NCBI RefSeq assembly: GCF_026230105.1
Contig: NC_079476.1
Coordinates: 3,865,209 to 3,929,208 of the forward strand
Direction: 5' to 3'
DNA: 64,000 nucleotides
Source of the DNA: Diorhabda sublineata
Taxonomy: Eukaryota; Arthropoda; Insecta; Coleoptera; Chrysomelidae
The position numbers and the translations under genes were made by a program. Shown piece by piece: positions 22,581-33,085 of the stretch. Under the pieces are notes generated by a model. It saw nothing but the letters and a program-made list of their open reading frames with translations. It searched no databases and had not been told where the DNA came from. Every line of letters begins with the position of its first letter. Position 1 is the stretch's first letter.

Positions 22581-23621
22581 TGAGCGATTCTTCAAATTTC
22601 CTACTTTGAATTCTTTCTTTTCTTTGAAGCTCACCAGTTGACGTTTTTGGCCAGTGACGTCTTGAATGATATAAATTATAGATTAGAAATGCAATCATAC
22701 TAAAATATTCTCTAAACCTATTTCTAAACATCCTCAAATATAGACTTAAATGGCATGGTTTTGAAACCACCAAATAACCAGTGGAATTCGACAGATTCAA
22801 GATACACGAGTGCCTCAAGCGTCATTTTTTGACGTACATATGGCGTAAAACGGTTGATCGGAATTATATTTTTTGGATCTTCATCGAAGAAAATTACCAA
22901 AAGAATTGTAACTTGATAACTTGATAAATAAGGATAATAATGATTAGGTTTATTAACTATGAAACAAAAAAGACAAGTATATAGTTTTTAATAATAATAG
23001 AGACATTAAACATTAGTTGTAGGAGGTTAAATGATCGCCATAGTGAATGCAAATGTCGATAATAAATCGTGCGATTGTATATTGTGGGTTTTTGTAATTC
23101 TAAACCTCGTTTGAGAATTACATCAATCTGACGCCTTCGTTAGAATTTCGCGAAAAAAAACTAAGTATAGTCGTTTCATTGTTTCAGCATTTTAATATTT
23201 GTCAGATCAATTTTCAGTCAATTAAAAAAAAATTTATGCCAAGGATTGCTTGCAGTGTAGCGATTTGTTCATCTAAGAAGTAACAAATATTTTTATCAAC
23301 CGTATCTCACTATTCAAATTTTCCCGTCTTGAAATTAATTATATATACCTTTCATATGTTCCTAAATCGTCTTGATTTTAGGTCTCTTCTGTGTTAAAAT
23401 TAGTTTATCTTCATAATTTTTGAAAGTCTGTTGACAAGTTGACGTCTTTAAGAAAGAACAGCTCACGATTTGGTCCTGTCTGCATAAAATATCATAATCA
23501 TCGCAAATTTGCTGTTTTCTGTTGTGTACAATATGTCCTGTCAGAGTCAAGTGACCGAATTAGCTGAGGCGGTTTCACAAAAACTGAAATCTCTTAAATA
23601 CCAAAAAACTATATGGTCCGC
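22581..23621. other. no recognisable gene
   Basis: Nothing assigned. About 35 bp at 23355..23392 (CCTAAATCGTCTTGATTTTA...TCT.ATCTG-like) recur at 49495..49530, marking an old dispersed repeat. Confidence 0.4.
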
Positions 23622-23925
23622 AACAGCTTCTAATCTTCTATAAGGCCAAGATCCGTTCATCTTTGGAGTATTGCTCGCACATTAGAAGATCGGCTTACAA
23701 ATATACCATTAGGAGGGTCGACTCAGACTACAGAAGAGAACAATTGGACTTATAGGCGACCCAGAGTTAACTAGAAACTTGGTCAGCTTAGAGCATAGAA
23801 GAATGGTCGCTGACTCCAGCATAATCTCACCTAGAGCAGTATTTGCAGGACTTACTCGAGAGGCGGACGTAGCCTATGAACACCAAGTTCGCCTGCAGAT
23901 ACCCAGAACGTCAATTTGGTGAAGT
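23622..23925 (+). pseudogene. LINE reverse transcriptase C-terminal fragment
   Basis: The plus strand reads LLIFYKAKIRSSLEYCSHI, then (shifted) LRRVDSDYRREQLDLIGDPE and LVSLEHRRMVADSSIIS. The order Y-K-x-x-I/V-R-S-x-L-E-Y-C-S-H, L-I-G-D-P-x-L-T, L-x-S-L-x-H-R-R-x-V-A is the familiar C-terminal region after the RT palm in one group of insect LINEs (jockey/CR1-like). Only this tail is present, the usual result of 5' truncation. Frameshifts separate the blocks. Confidence 0.7.
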
Positions 23926-25602
23926 GCAAGCCTGTGGAAGTTCAAGATCAACATCCACAAGCATCTCCACACGGCAGGCACCACTTGAACTGTGTAGTAG
24001 GGTTTACCATCTGGTGCTTTCTTTTTACTTAAAAAAAAAGAGAATAAATCAAGATGAACCAGTTTGTAACGCAAAAATATTGATTATTTGAACACTTCCA
24101 ATCAGTTCGCACAAACTGTCCTTATAGTGGAGTTGATTAAGAGAATTAATTCATGGAAGATAGAGGATCGGAAACAATGAAACCTTAGAAAACCCCTTCC
24201 AGTGAATATAAGTTTATAGCTTTCTGGAAATATATGAAAATAAATTCCAATGCATAATAGTAATATTTGGTTAGGTTACATAAACGATAGATATTAAGAC
24301 GATGAGTAATTTTTTGTTTTTGACTTCGAATATTTTATCTTATATGTGTATAAAGTGATTTATCATCTAAATTGGATAATAATTAGCAACATTTGAATTT
24401 TGTTGATTATAATCAACATTAAATAGGTCAACATCTATTTATATTCAGCATGATATGCAAAGAATATAAATGATTCCAATGGATATCGAGTGTTAATCCT
24501 AAGGATGACAAATCGTCAAAATTAATTTTAAGTAGGTGTAAAAACTAAAATTTGACTTTATCATATTTATCCTAATTAATTACAGTTGACATAATAATCT
24601 TAATTGAAGCGATTTGCATAATAAAAGGGAAATCAGAATATCTGATAAATTGCCATTTCCTAAAACGAATCCCATCGAATAAGGCATTTTAATAAGAAGA
24701 GTGAAGTTAATAAACATCTGGTGTTGTAGAGAAGTAGAGAAGAATGAAAATGGAAGTTAACACAAAAAGATAAAACCAGTATTTTGTTCTTGGATGCACT
24801 TTAGAAAGGGAACATATTCAGTCCAAAGATCGTTGAACTGTTTTTTATTAATCTTTTGTTAAACTTAAAAGTCAGATATTCTGATAAAAAACTGGAAAGA
24901 TTATCTCAAAGAATTATTTTCTACACTTATAAGACATACATTTATGGACTGATAGAATAATGGAATTGATCCTATTTGAAATTTCGTTCACATTAATGTC
25001 CATACTCAGTACAGCGCTGCTCTTAGTATACCAACCAGTCTAGCCATTGTGGGAACCAACCCAGACATTCTACGAAAAAATAAGTTACGTTAAAAGGACC
25101 GAGACAAAGACAATACACTAATGGCAAAAGAGGTATGGTATTAAGAATACTGTAGAGCTGAGGATGAAGAAGTCACTAAAAAGTTTTATGGACGAAGAAA
25201 CAACCACATGAAATAACAGCAATATTATTTGCAATTCATGACGTGAAGAAAGCGAAACCAATGAATAGAAATCTCCCAACAGATCACTGAACGATAAGTA
25301 GAACAAAGCAAATCCCAATATCGATAGGAACATCCATCTTTTATATGTAACGCGAGTCCAGTATGGAAATCTCAAGATTTAGCTGTAGGAGGCTGGTCGT
25401 GGCAAAAAAATGCTTATAGTTGTCATTGGGGAGGACCAGTAACAGAAAAGCTTACGATTCTTCTTACTATATCAAACTTATTAGATATACAATCTTCAAC
25501 GAAGAGTCTCCATTCGGCATGTTGTTGAAAGAAGTGGAAACCACTTTCTGAGCAAAATGTTTTCCATTCTAATTCCGAATGGATATGATTGTGAATAGAA
25601 CA
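23926..25602. other. no recognisable gene
   Basis: AT-rich; short frames at 25118..25375 and 25423..25608 (minus) are hydrophobic or featureless and match nothing known to me. Confidence 0.45.
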
Positions 25603-25665
25603 TTGCACGAGGGTTGCTACTTAAGTTTTGAGATATACAAATAAAAATAAATCTTTATAATTATA

Positions 25666-26059
25666 CAGTGCTTTTCAGATAAAAGTATCCACCTTTAATA
25701 ACTTTTGTAATACTGGTATTTGGAAAAAATCCAAAAACACGTAAATTTATGTTGGAAGGGGCAAGCATTATGGCTTATTTAAACTTACTGGAAAAGCCAC
25801 CCCCTCACCTCTAGCAGCATCCCCTTTATTTTTTTTAATTACTTGTCATAATTTTTATGTAAAATTTGTATACTCCTTTTTGAGCTGATTTCAAAAATGT
25901 ATAATACTTGTAGGTTAAAGTGGTTAGTTTATGAGATAAACAATTTTTCTTTTAAGAGCACAAATTTTACTTATTATTTACTTTCACCTTATTCGCCCGT
26001 ACTAAAATGGGTTGTACAACAGTTCAAACTCTTTAATCTTTTTAACTGTGCTATTTATT
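25666..26059. repeat. left terminal inverted repeat, 394 bp
   Basis: Reverse complement matches 27256..27649 along its whole length, from the outer CAGTGCTTTTCAG to the inner TGTGCTATTTATT. Long TIRs of this size are unusual for Tc1-like elements, whose TIRs are often under 250 bp. Confidence 0.92.
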
Positions 26060-26065
26060 ATGAAG

Positions 26066-27163
26066 TTACAATAAGTGTTCAAAATGAGTACCATTCACTT
26101 CCATACAATGGTATAATCTATTTTGAAATGCCTCTATGACATTGCTTAATACGGCTGGATTTAATTGTCGACATTCATTTTCTATCCTCTCTCGTAAATC
26201 ATCCAGAGATTCTGGTTGGGTAGCATAAACTTTTGTTTTTAAATACCCCATAAAAAGAAGTCTAGGGGTGTTAAATCCAGTGACCTAGGTGGCCACTCCA
26301 TCATCTACCCCCTTCTACCTATCCAACGAGCGGGGAATGTTTCTTTTAAAAATTGTCGGACAGGCATAGCATAATGTGGGGGAGCTCCGCCTTGTTGAAA
26401 TACCAGTAAATCTTCGGAAAGGTTATCATCATTTTCTATTATTGTTGTAATACGTGGGTCAACCCCTTCCCTGAGTAACTCAAGATATGATTCACCATTT
26501 AAATTTCCGTTGATGAAGAAAGGTCCGACAATGTGGTCACCTAGGATACCACACCAAACGTTTAACTTTTGGGGATGTTGTGTATGGAATTCACGCATAA
26601 TATGTGGATCACTTTCAGCCCAATATCTACAATTATGCCTACTTACTAAGCCATTTAATGACCATGAGCATTCATCAGAAAAGCAAATATTGTTTAACAA
26701 TTGTGGATTGTTATTGATAATTTGCGTCATTGATTCGCAAAACTCTAGACGACGATCAAAATCATCTTCATTCAACTCGTGCACCAACTTAACTTTGTAT
26801 GGGTGGTACTTGAATTTATGTAGAACTCGGAAAACTGTAGAAGATGAAACACCGATCGCTCTACTTACTGTTGACAACGATTGGGGTTGTTGAGCCTCTA
26901 AGCTGACTTGCCACTTGGATTGCTTCGTTATTTACGAGTCCCTCTCGCTTATGCACTTTATTGCAAACAGACCCTGTTGTGGTAAATTTCTCCATCAGTT
27001 GAATTACATACTTATGAGTTGCATGTTTTCCGTCATGTAATTCGTTAAATATTCTAGCAGCAGCTCTTGCACAATTATTATTTTGGTAGTAAAAACCTAC
27101 AATTTCAATTCTTTCTTGCAAAGAGTAAACCATTTCAGAAAAACAAAATAAATAATGTATCAA
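26066..27163 (-). pseudogene. Tc1-like transposase with DUF4817-like N-terminus, broken
   Basis: The minus strand starts MVYSLQERIEIVGFYYQNN (27163), an N-terminal helix-turn-helix of the DUF4817 type found in arthropod Tc1-like transposases. A frameshift near 26880 leads into SSSTVFRVLHK, then CFSDECSWSLNG (first catalytic Asp), LNVWCGILGDHIVGPFF, then FQQGGAPPHY. At this last site the family has Q-Q-D-G-A-P-P-H: the second catalytic Asp is replaced by Gly through GAC to GGC (codon 26389..26391). After WIGRRG a stop (TAG, 26305..26307) follows; then EWPPRSLDLTPLDFFLWG carries the third acidic residue. A one-base deletion near 26250 shifts into YLKTKVYATQPESLDDLRER up to the C-terminus at 26066. 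So there are two frameshifts, one stop and one catalytic loss. Confidence 0.9.
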
Positions 27164-27255
27164 ATTACACTATCAATAGTGACTACAAATTCTAGTTGAC
27201 AATGTCAAACTTTAATAAAAAGTAGAGTTTTTTGTTGTTTGGATTTTTTAAGTAG

Positions 27256-27649
27256 AATAAATAGCACAGTTAAAAAGATTAAAGAGTTTGAACTGTTGTA
27301 AAACCCATTTTAGTACAGGCAAATAAGGTGAAAGTAAATAATAAGTAAAATTTGTGCTCTTAAAAGAAAAATTGTTTATCTCATATACTAACCACTTTAA
27401 CCTTCAAGTATTATACATTTTTGAAATCAGCTCAAAGAGGAGTATCCAAATTTTACATAAAAAATATGACAAACAATTTAAAAAAATAAAGGGGATGCTG
27501 CTAGAGGTGAGGGGGTGGCTTTTCCAGTAAGTTTAAATAAGCCATAATGCTTGCCCCTTCCAACATAAATTGACGTGTTTTTGGATTTTTTCTAAATACC
27601 AGTATTACAAAAGTTATTAAAGGTGGATACTTTTATCTGAAAAGCACTG
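27256..27649. repeat. right terminal inverted repeat, 394 bp
   Basis: Inverted copy of 25666..26059. The outer end is followed by the TA target duplication at 27650..27651. The transposase start codon lies about 90 bp inside this repeat, so the right TIR is the 5' side of the element. Confidence 0.92.
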
Positions 27650-28215
27650 TATATGACCTTCTCAAAATATTCTTTATTAAGATCAATACACTTTGGTATG
27701 CGTTTGAATCAATTGTCAAAGCATTTTTGAGATTTGAACGCATCAACCGCTTCTCTAGGTAAATGAAGTTGACCTAGAAAGTTGTATTTGACCTGCAGGA
27801 ATAAGAAATAAATCATTGGCTGTACAAGAACTGTACGACAGATAAAATCATAAATTCGTGTCGTGGTGGAGAATGATTCGTCTTCTGCAATTGATTTCCC
27901 TGATTGATTCTGAATCGACCATTCTATGTTTTTCCAAGGGAACGGACATGTTCAGTTATTCCGATAAAACAAGCGACCATTTGCTTCGAAGTGCTTCTTA
28001 CGCGAACAAATTTTTTGAAGCACAGCAATTGAATTTTTTAGCAAATTTTTTACACCAATCGACGCAACATTTTTTTGAGCGAGCCGAATGTTAATGCAAT
28101 ATTGAATGTATGCGAGTGGAACATACCGATTTTGAAATACCATTAAACACAGCATCGATGTTTTCTGGTACAACAGCCGATTTAGAACGACCTTCACGAA
28201 ATTTATCCTGTAGCC

Positions 28216-29737
28216 AAGTACGACACGACACGAAAAAACCAACAATTCTTAATAAGTAAAATGGTTTAGAACTATAGATATAGGACTTATACAAATCACT
28301 ATAATCTATGTGTGAATAGAATAAATTTATTCGCCATGATGTGAGGATCGTATGGACTCAAAAATATAGCAATATTATCATGCAATGTAATTGGTGTAGG
28401 ATCATTGTCATGCGTATACTTCACTTATTATGATAGATACATAAAAAGTTCATTCTGTAGACAATGGAGAAATATTTTATCGATGAATCTTTATCAGTAA
28501 TTTTGAAAATCAAGTCTGCCAGATTTGAACTTCTTACATTTCTAATTAGTTGAAAATTCAACTACAATAAGGCTGTAATTTACTGCGAGACATTTCGGCT
28601 GCTATTTGTATAACACTGCATATTTTCAATTGTATGAAAACTGAATAATAATAATAATACAGTGATTATCAAAATTAGAAAAGTCGCTTACGATATACAT
28701 GCTCTTGTTGGTTAGATCTTTATAACTATTAAAAAATTGATGGTATAGATAAATTTCTATATCATTTCCACAAGGAATTGTCGTTGTGTACATTATCACA
28801 TATTTTTGAGTTGTGAGCTGACAGTAATTTTCGTATCACTTTGGTATAGTATATCTTTCCTATAAATTTATTTTAAAAAATGTCAAATGTAGGCGATTCA
28901 ATTGAAAATCGTCGGATATTCAATACTTAATCATTTAAATGTTCTCATCACAAATACCAAATACCCTTATAAATTACCGTTGGATAAGGATCTACCTCAA
29001 TAACTTTCATAAAAACACGCAAAAAATGATAAGTGCATTAATAAATCCCCCAAAACGAGACATTAAGTCACTATGCTGGCAAATGCTCATAATGTCTTAT
29101 GTCAGTTTGTGTTTACATCGATGTTATTTTGTCGCGGACAAGGCCGCGTGGGAGGCATCAACACACCTGTGGAATCTACTACCAATGATCAAACTTAGAG
29201 CATAGTGATATACCATGAGAACGTGGGCGCCTATACCATGAACGATGATGGATATGGAGCCACTAATGTTACTCTTTGTATTAGGTGTCTCATTAAGTAA
29301 ATATATGTCAAACATTTTGAAAAAGTACGATTGTACATTTTGTACACAATCATTAATATCGTGAAATAATGCATTCATACGTTTATCTATTGATGAATTA
29401 ATTCATTCAATACAATTATCGATTCATAAAAAGGATGGAGAGTTCTTGATAATTTACTGAACTTTATTTGTGTTTATGCCCACGAAATTAAATATTGGTT
29501 CTAATGAAAGCACTTGGACTATAAACATTTTTCAATAATATTTCCTTATTCATTGATCATAATTTCTGATACTTTCAATGAAGAAATAAGAATAGAAATA
29601 CAATTTTTTCGCGATTTTAGGTATAGACTTTGGTAATAAACAAACAAAAACTTTTTCGTGTTCTATCTAAGAAAATCATAAATCTCAAATATTCTGTAAT
29701 ATTTATAATAATATATTCGGGTTAAAAATGTCGTCCT
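28216..29737. other. no recognisable gene
   Basis: AT-rich; frames at 28939..29205 and 29124..29378 are short and carry no motif. Confidence 0.45.
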
Positions 29738-30240
29738 ATGCCTAATCGTCACTCCTTCTTGTTGCTGCAGTTCTCATTGCTCAGATTTCGTACACTCATT
29801 CATTTCCTTATTTCATGCATCGACGATAATCTTGATCTTTCTCTCCTTCTGTTCTCCTGTAGGATCCATTTTATTACATTCTTTTGGCAATCTCCCCCTC
29901 CTCATTCTTTGCACGTTCCCGTACCAAATCAGCTACTTTTCCTCAATATATTCTACAGTTTTTTCTCTCAGGTTCATTGTCTATTTTTTCTTATGTTGTT
30001 ATTTCAATCTCCACGTTTCCGATTCATATAGCAGCGTACTCTCAATCATTGCATTGCATGTCTTCAGTTTTAATTTTTTTTGCTATTCCAGTATTCCATT
30101 TATTGTTCTTGTTCTGTATATTCTTCATTCTATTTCTGTATCATCTTTGTCAAAAATAGTTTGCACATATCGCTATAATTTCGATGTTTCCTAGTTATAT
30201 ATCGGTTGTATCCTCTCCTATACATGAGTAGTGTGTGTTT
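29738..30240 (-). pseudogene. LINE C-terminal fragment (RTE/craniofacial-development-protein-like group)
   Basis: On the minus strand, with breaks: MIESTLLYESETWRLK, then LIWYGNVQRMRRGRLPKECN, followed by a basic tail. The order L-L-Y-G-S-E-T-W, L-x-W-Y-G-H-V-Q-R-M, R-L-P-K is the conserved C-terminal signature after the RT domain in a large group of insect LINEs, often annotated as endonuclease-reverse transcriptase or craniofacial development protein 2-like. Stops interrupt every ~30 codons. The three long plus-strand frames here (up to 120 codons, rich in Phe and Ser) are the antisense of this A-rich relic and not genes. Confidence 0.75.
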
Positions 30241-31278
30241 TCTATGTTCATCTGCAGTCCCTATTTTCCCTATAATTAATATTAATTTATAAAACGTAAA
30301 TAGACGAGTAAAATGTACCTGCCTGTATGGGGGTTTGGTTTAAACATGGTACTAGACGTGAACTGAGCCCTTTTTGTACCCCAATCGTCTATTAGAACTT
30401 CAGTAGTCTTTTGATTGACGCAAATAATCTTGTCATCTAAGCTTATATAACTAATATCAGTTTTTCTTTACATGTTTTTTGATTTCGGTAAATGATCAAC
30501 AGCTACCCCTTTTATGGCTATTCGATAAATGGGATAATTTTTTACACTAGTTAATTCAGCGATTCTTATTATTATTGCTGAATTGCTGAAAATTTTCCTT
30601 TTTTAAACATTCGAATATATTTGAAATAACTTGCTGTATTAACACTACACCGGCAATTCCATTGTCTTCATTCGCTCATGGTCTAAAGAACGCCACATTT
30701 CTATTTATTTAAAGAAATTTATTAAACAAATCTCATCGAGCAACGCCACTGCTTATCGCAGACTGTCTAGCTGGAATAATTCAAAGAAATTCTGTACATA
30801 CGCCTACCGACAGCAATGGGCAATAGAAATGCATTTATGTTTACGATCCGATGTTGTCATTGGTAAAAAATGTAGATGATGTGTTCACGTTCACTGACGG
30901 TATGAGTGCTGTGCGTATTCATGAAATATTGATTGTTCTTCGCATAAAGTGTAAACAGGTGTAATCGTCGATTTGGATCCCCTCCAAGTTGTTGAAATAT
31001 ATATTTCTAAAAGTGTTGAGCACTCTTGTCACAGGTATTTGTTAACTGTGAAGGATTCCAATACTTCATTTTCGATTTTCACTGCAGACTCCATATCTTT
31101 ATATTAGTTCTTGATGAACTTTGTGAGAGTATGGTTGATGTTGGAATTCTAAAGAACTCCCCATAATTTTGAAGTTGGTATGTTATCATACGTAGTCAGT
31201 AATATTTAAGTTATCTTAAAGTAGATTGATTATCAATTTATACAAAATATACAACTTATGATTAGAATTTGAACTTAC
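30241..31278. other. no recognisable gene; presumed Wnt intron
   Basis: No exon or repeat recognised. Since it lies directly downstream (minus strand) of the Wnt exon's splice donor, it should be intron if that gene is real. Confidence 0.45.
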
Positions 31279-31514
31279 CAACAATTACTACGTGACCAAA
31301 TGATGATGGACTCTCGATTCCTGTACAATTCCATCGGTGTTGCCTAAATTGGTATTTACACTCGTTGGTGGCCATCCTGATTCCATCACCAACGGCAACC
31401 ATAGCATCCGGTGATGCCCTACACATATCTCTTTGTCTATGAATCAGTCCAGGACTATTAGTACAAACTACTTCAGCTCCAAAATCTATTACACTTATCA
31501 CACCGAGCACCACC
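31279..31514 (-). CDS. Wnt ligand, internal exon (Wnt7/Wnt2-like)
   Basis: One internal coding exon of a secreted Wnt signalling protein. The minus strand reads, after the acceptor TGTTTTATTACAG, a 78-codon open stretch with VVCTNSPGLIHRQRDMCRAS, PDAMVAVGDGIRMATNE, CKYQFRQHRWNCTG and SSFGHVVIV, then the donor G/GTAAGT. This is the conserved N-terminal part of Wnt proteins: Cys spacing, x-P-G-L-x-x-x-Q-R-x-M-C, E-C-x-x-Q-F-R-x-x-R-W-N-C. The acceptor interrupts in phase 2 and the donor in phase 1, so the exon is 236 bp. The PDAM-x-A-x-G-x-G block is closest to what I know of Wnt7 (Drosophila Wnt2), but paralogue assignment is uncertain. There are no stops or frameshifts. No other Wnt exon is visible in the window, so the flanking introns must be very long: the next (3') exon would lie beyond the left edge, over 31 kb away, and the previous one beyond the right edge. 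Confidence 0.9.
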
Positions 31515-32026
31515 CTGTAATAAAACAGTTAAATAAGTAAGTATATAATGAGCTATAATGTGAAAATTATTACTTTGAAGTGTTAGAAGTTCTGTTTCTG
31601 AGAAATAGCTTTTTATCATACAGATCAGGTAGTTTGCTGTCTTTTTCAGCAAGACTATTGACTCTGTTGTCCTACGGTGTACAATTAAATACGTTATGAA
31701 TATCTAGAGTGACCATTAAGCATAGCTTTCGATTGACCCAAATGACATTTTGATTCTTTTCAGTTTATCTATTGTTTAAGGACATTTATGGTTGACTCTC
31801 CCTATATAAATCAAAAGTTATTGTATTAGATAGTTCCCCACTATTCTAAATACTCCTCAGCAACCTCAGCAGATATACAAGCAGTCTTCCTATGCAGTTT
31901 AATAAGTAAATTGGTCTGAAACTCAATTTATCCTGCTCAGGTTTTCTGGGTTTTTTATTTAGAGCAAGATTAGATGTTGAAACATGATTTGAATATTTTC
32001 CAAAAGGTTCCAGTATAGATTTTTTT
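31515..32026. other. no recognisable gene; presumed Wnt intron
   Basis: Begins (minus strand) with the pyrimidine-rich acceptor tract of the Wnt exon. Nothing else recognised. Confidence 0.45.
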
Positions 32027-32392
32027 GTGTAGATTTGGGTCCAAGAAATTCCTAGTCTATACTCGTATTCCTCGTGTTCTTGGGAATTGTACTCATCTTT
32101 CAGGTCAGGGAGCTTTTGGTAACATGTGTCGTGGTGGTCGTATTTTTGATCCTACAAAACCATGGTGTCGTTGGTACAAAAAAGCTAACATAAATCACCG
32201 CCGTTATGCTTCAGCTTCTGCTGTAGCGGCCAGTGGTGTACCAGCTTTGGTTATGAGCAAAGGACATGTTATTGATCAGATTTTAGAATTTCCTTTGGTA
32301 GTTAGTGACAAAGTAGAGGAAACGACCAAAACTAAACAAGCTGTTTAATTTTTGAAGAGAGTTAGGACCTGGTCTGGTATCCAAAAGGTAAG
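32027..32392 (+). pseudogene. ribosomal protein L4 fragment, disabled
   Basis: The plus strand reads TRIPRVLGNCTHLSGQGAFG, NMCRGGRIFDPTKPWCRW, then AASGVPALVMSKGHVIDQ and FPLVVSDKVEE...KTKQAV. This is the central part of eukaryotic large-subunit protein L4 (uL4), which normally has R-I-P-R-V-R-G-G-G-T-H and A-A-S-G-V-P-A-L-V. An in-frame TAA at 32346 interrupts it; the same frame then continues FLKRVRTWSGIQK, which is again L4. The conserved GGGTH is changed to GNCTH. The N-terminal third and the long basic C-terminus are missing. The fragment begins just after a T-rich tract ending TGTGTAG and ends at CAAAAGGTAAGT, so its borders look like splice sites. That suggests a copied genomic exon rather than a processed retrocopy. 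It lies inside the presumed Wnt intron, on the opposite strand. Confidence 0.85.
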
Positions 32393-32559
32393 TTATATTT
32401 TCCTCACACACAGAGGTTTTGCAAACTATTTTACACTAATCTCCATTTGATATATTGAAAGGAATTCATTTGTATAAAGAAGTATTGATGAAATATGCTC
32501 TGATGTTGAGAATGAAGCATTATTATTGTCATTTGCACAAATTCTACTTGTAAAAATTT

Positions 32560-33085
32560 TGTAGACGAACACTGAAAATCAGTGGTAACAGATGGAACTC
32601 CTGCCATGGTCGGGCAGTATCTTGGGTTTGTAAGACTTCTTAAAAGAATTATACCAGAGGTAACTGCACTTCACTGTGTTATCCATCGACAAAATCTATA
32701 ACTTTGAGTAATAGTTTGCACCAATATAGCTTCAATTTGTAATTAATGCAGTTAACAAAATAAGAAGCAATTATTGAATACGCACTTATTTGTACAATTG
32801 TGCGATGAAAATCATGAAGAGGAGTTCATTTTTATCAAGATTTCGGGAAAGTGAAGATCCTGATTCAAAGGAAAACCTGATCAAGATATTCAGACATTCG
32901 TTCAACATTTGATTGTTCTGCATGATGATTTCAAAATCAGATTTGGAGATATTCTGTCGATGGAAATACTACCGTGGATCATAAATCCATTTGTTGACAT
33001 GGAATGTGATTTTACAAGAGGAGCCAATCGAGCTTAGCACTAATGAGAAGCTGAAAGTGACAAAAGAAGGTATCAAAAATTTTAG
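32560..33085 (+). pseudogene. hAT-like transposase relic (ZBED5/DUF4371-type)
   Basis: With breaks the plus strand reads DGTPAMVGQYLGFVRLLKRI, then IPEVTALHCVIHRQNL, later LFVQLCDENHEEEF, FVQHLIVLHDDFKIRFGDIL and EILPWIINPFVDME. These blocks match, in order, the catalytic and following regions of domesticated and transposon hAT proteins such as ZBED5 and SCAND3 (usual D-G-A-P-A-M-x-G, H-C-x-I-H-R-Q-x-L, R-L-F-x-x-L-C-x-E). About 45 residues of the middle are missing and several stops are present. Only the D of the DGTPAM block can be judged as retained. It has no recognisable termini. Confidence 0.78.

Larger units (their letters stand above)
25666..27649 (-). mobile_element. complete Tc1-like element with 394-bp TIRs (DUF4817-type)
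   Basis: The element starts CAGTGCTTTTCAGATAAAAG and ends with its complement, with the dinucleotide TA duplicated outside (25664..25665 and 27650..27651). The terminal inverted repeats are both 394 bp (25666..26059 and 27256..27649) and nearly identical by eye, differing by scattered substitutions. They enclose a single transposase gene on the minus strand. Size, TIRs and TA target agree with the IS630-Tc1-mariner superfamily. The intact ends contrast with the much older-looking mariner around it and indicate a later insertion. The transposase is broken, so it can no longer move by itself. Confidence 0.92.
25603..28215 (-). mobile_element. mariner relic, family B copy 2, split by a nested element
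   Basis: Two pieces belong together. The right piece (27652..28215, minus) reads with breaks DKFREGRSKSAVVPENIDAV, VPLAYIQYCINIRLAQKN and ends LILIKNILRRSYT, the last matching the C-terminal tail of mariner transposases. The left piece (25603..25663) is the 3' terminal repeat, GAGGGTTGCTACTTAAGTTTTGAGATAT, matching the 5' terminal repeat of copy 1 at 4951. Both catalytic blocks are missing or unreadable. The 1,984-bp Tc1-like element at 25666..27649 sits between the pieces, flanked by TA, so it inserted into an existing mariner copy. The 5' end of the mariner past 28215 was not found. Confidence 0.75.

Noticed and set aside
28091..28294. Minus-strand frames as host exons
   Set aside because: They are parts of the decayed family B mariner transposase (DKFREGRSKSAVVPENIDAV block).
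29738..30194. Three long plus-strand open frames (up to 120 codons)
   Set aside because: They are the antisense of an A-rich LINE relic whose minus-strand reading shows ordered C-terminal motifs. Their composition (Phe, Ser, Leu runs) reflects that.
32027..32392. Functional RpL4 gene
   Set aside because: In-frame TAA, missing N- and C-terminal parts, and changes at strongly conserved positions such as GGGTH.
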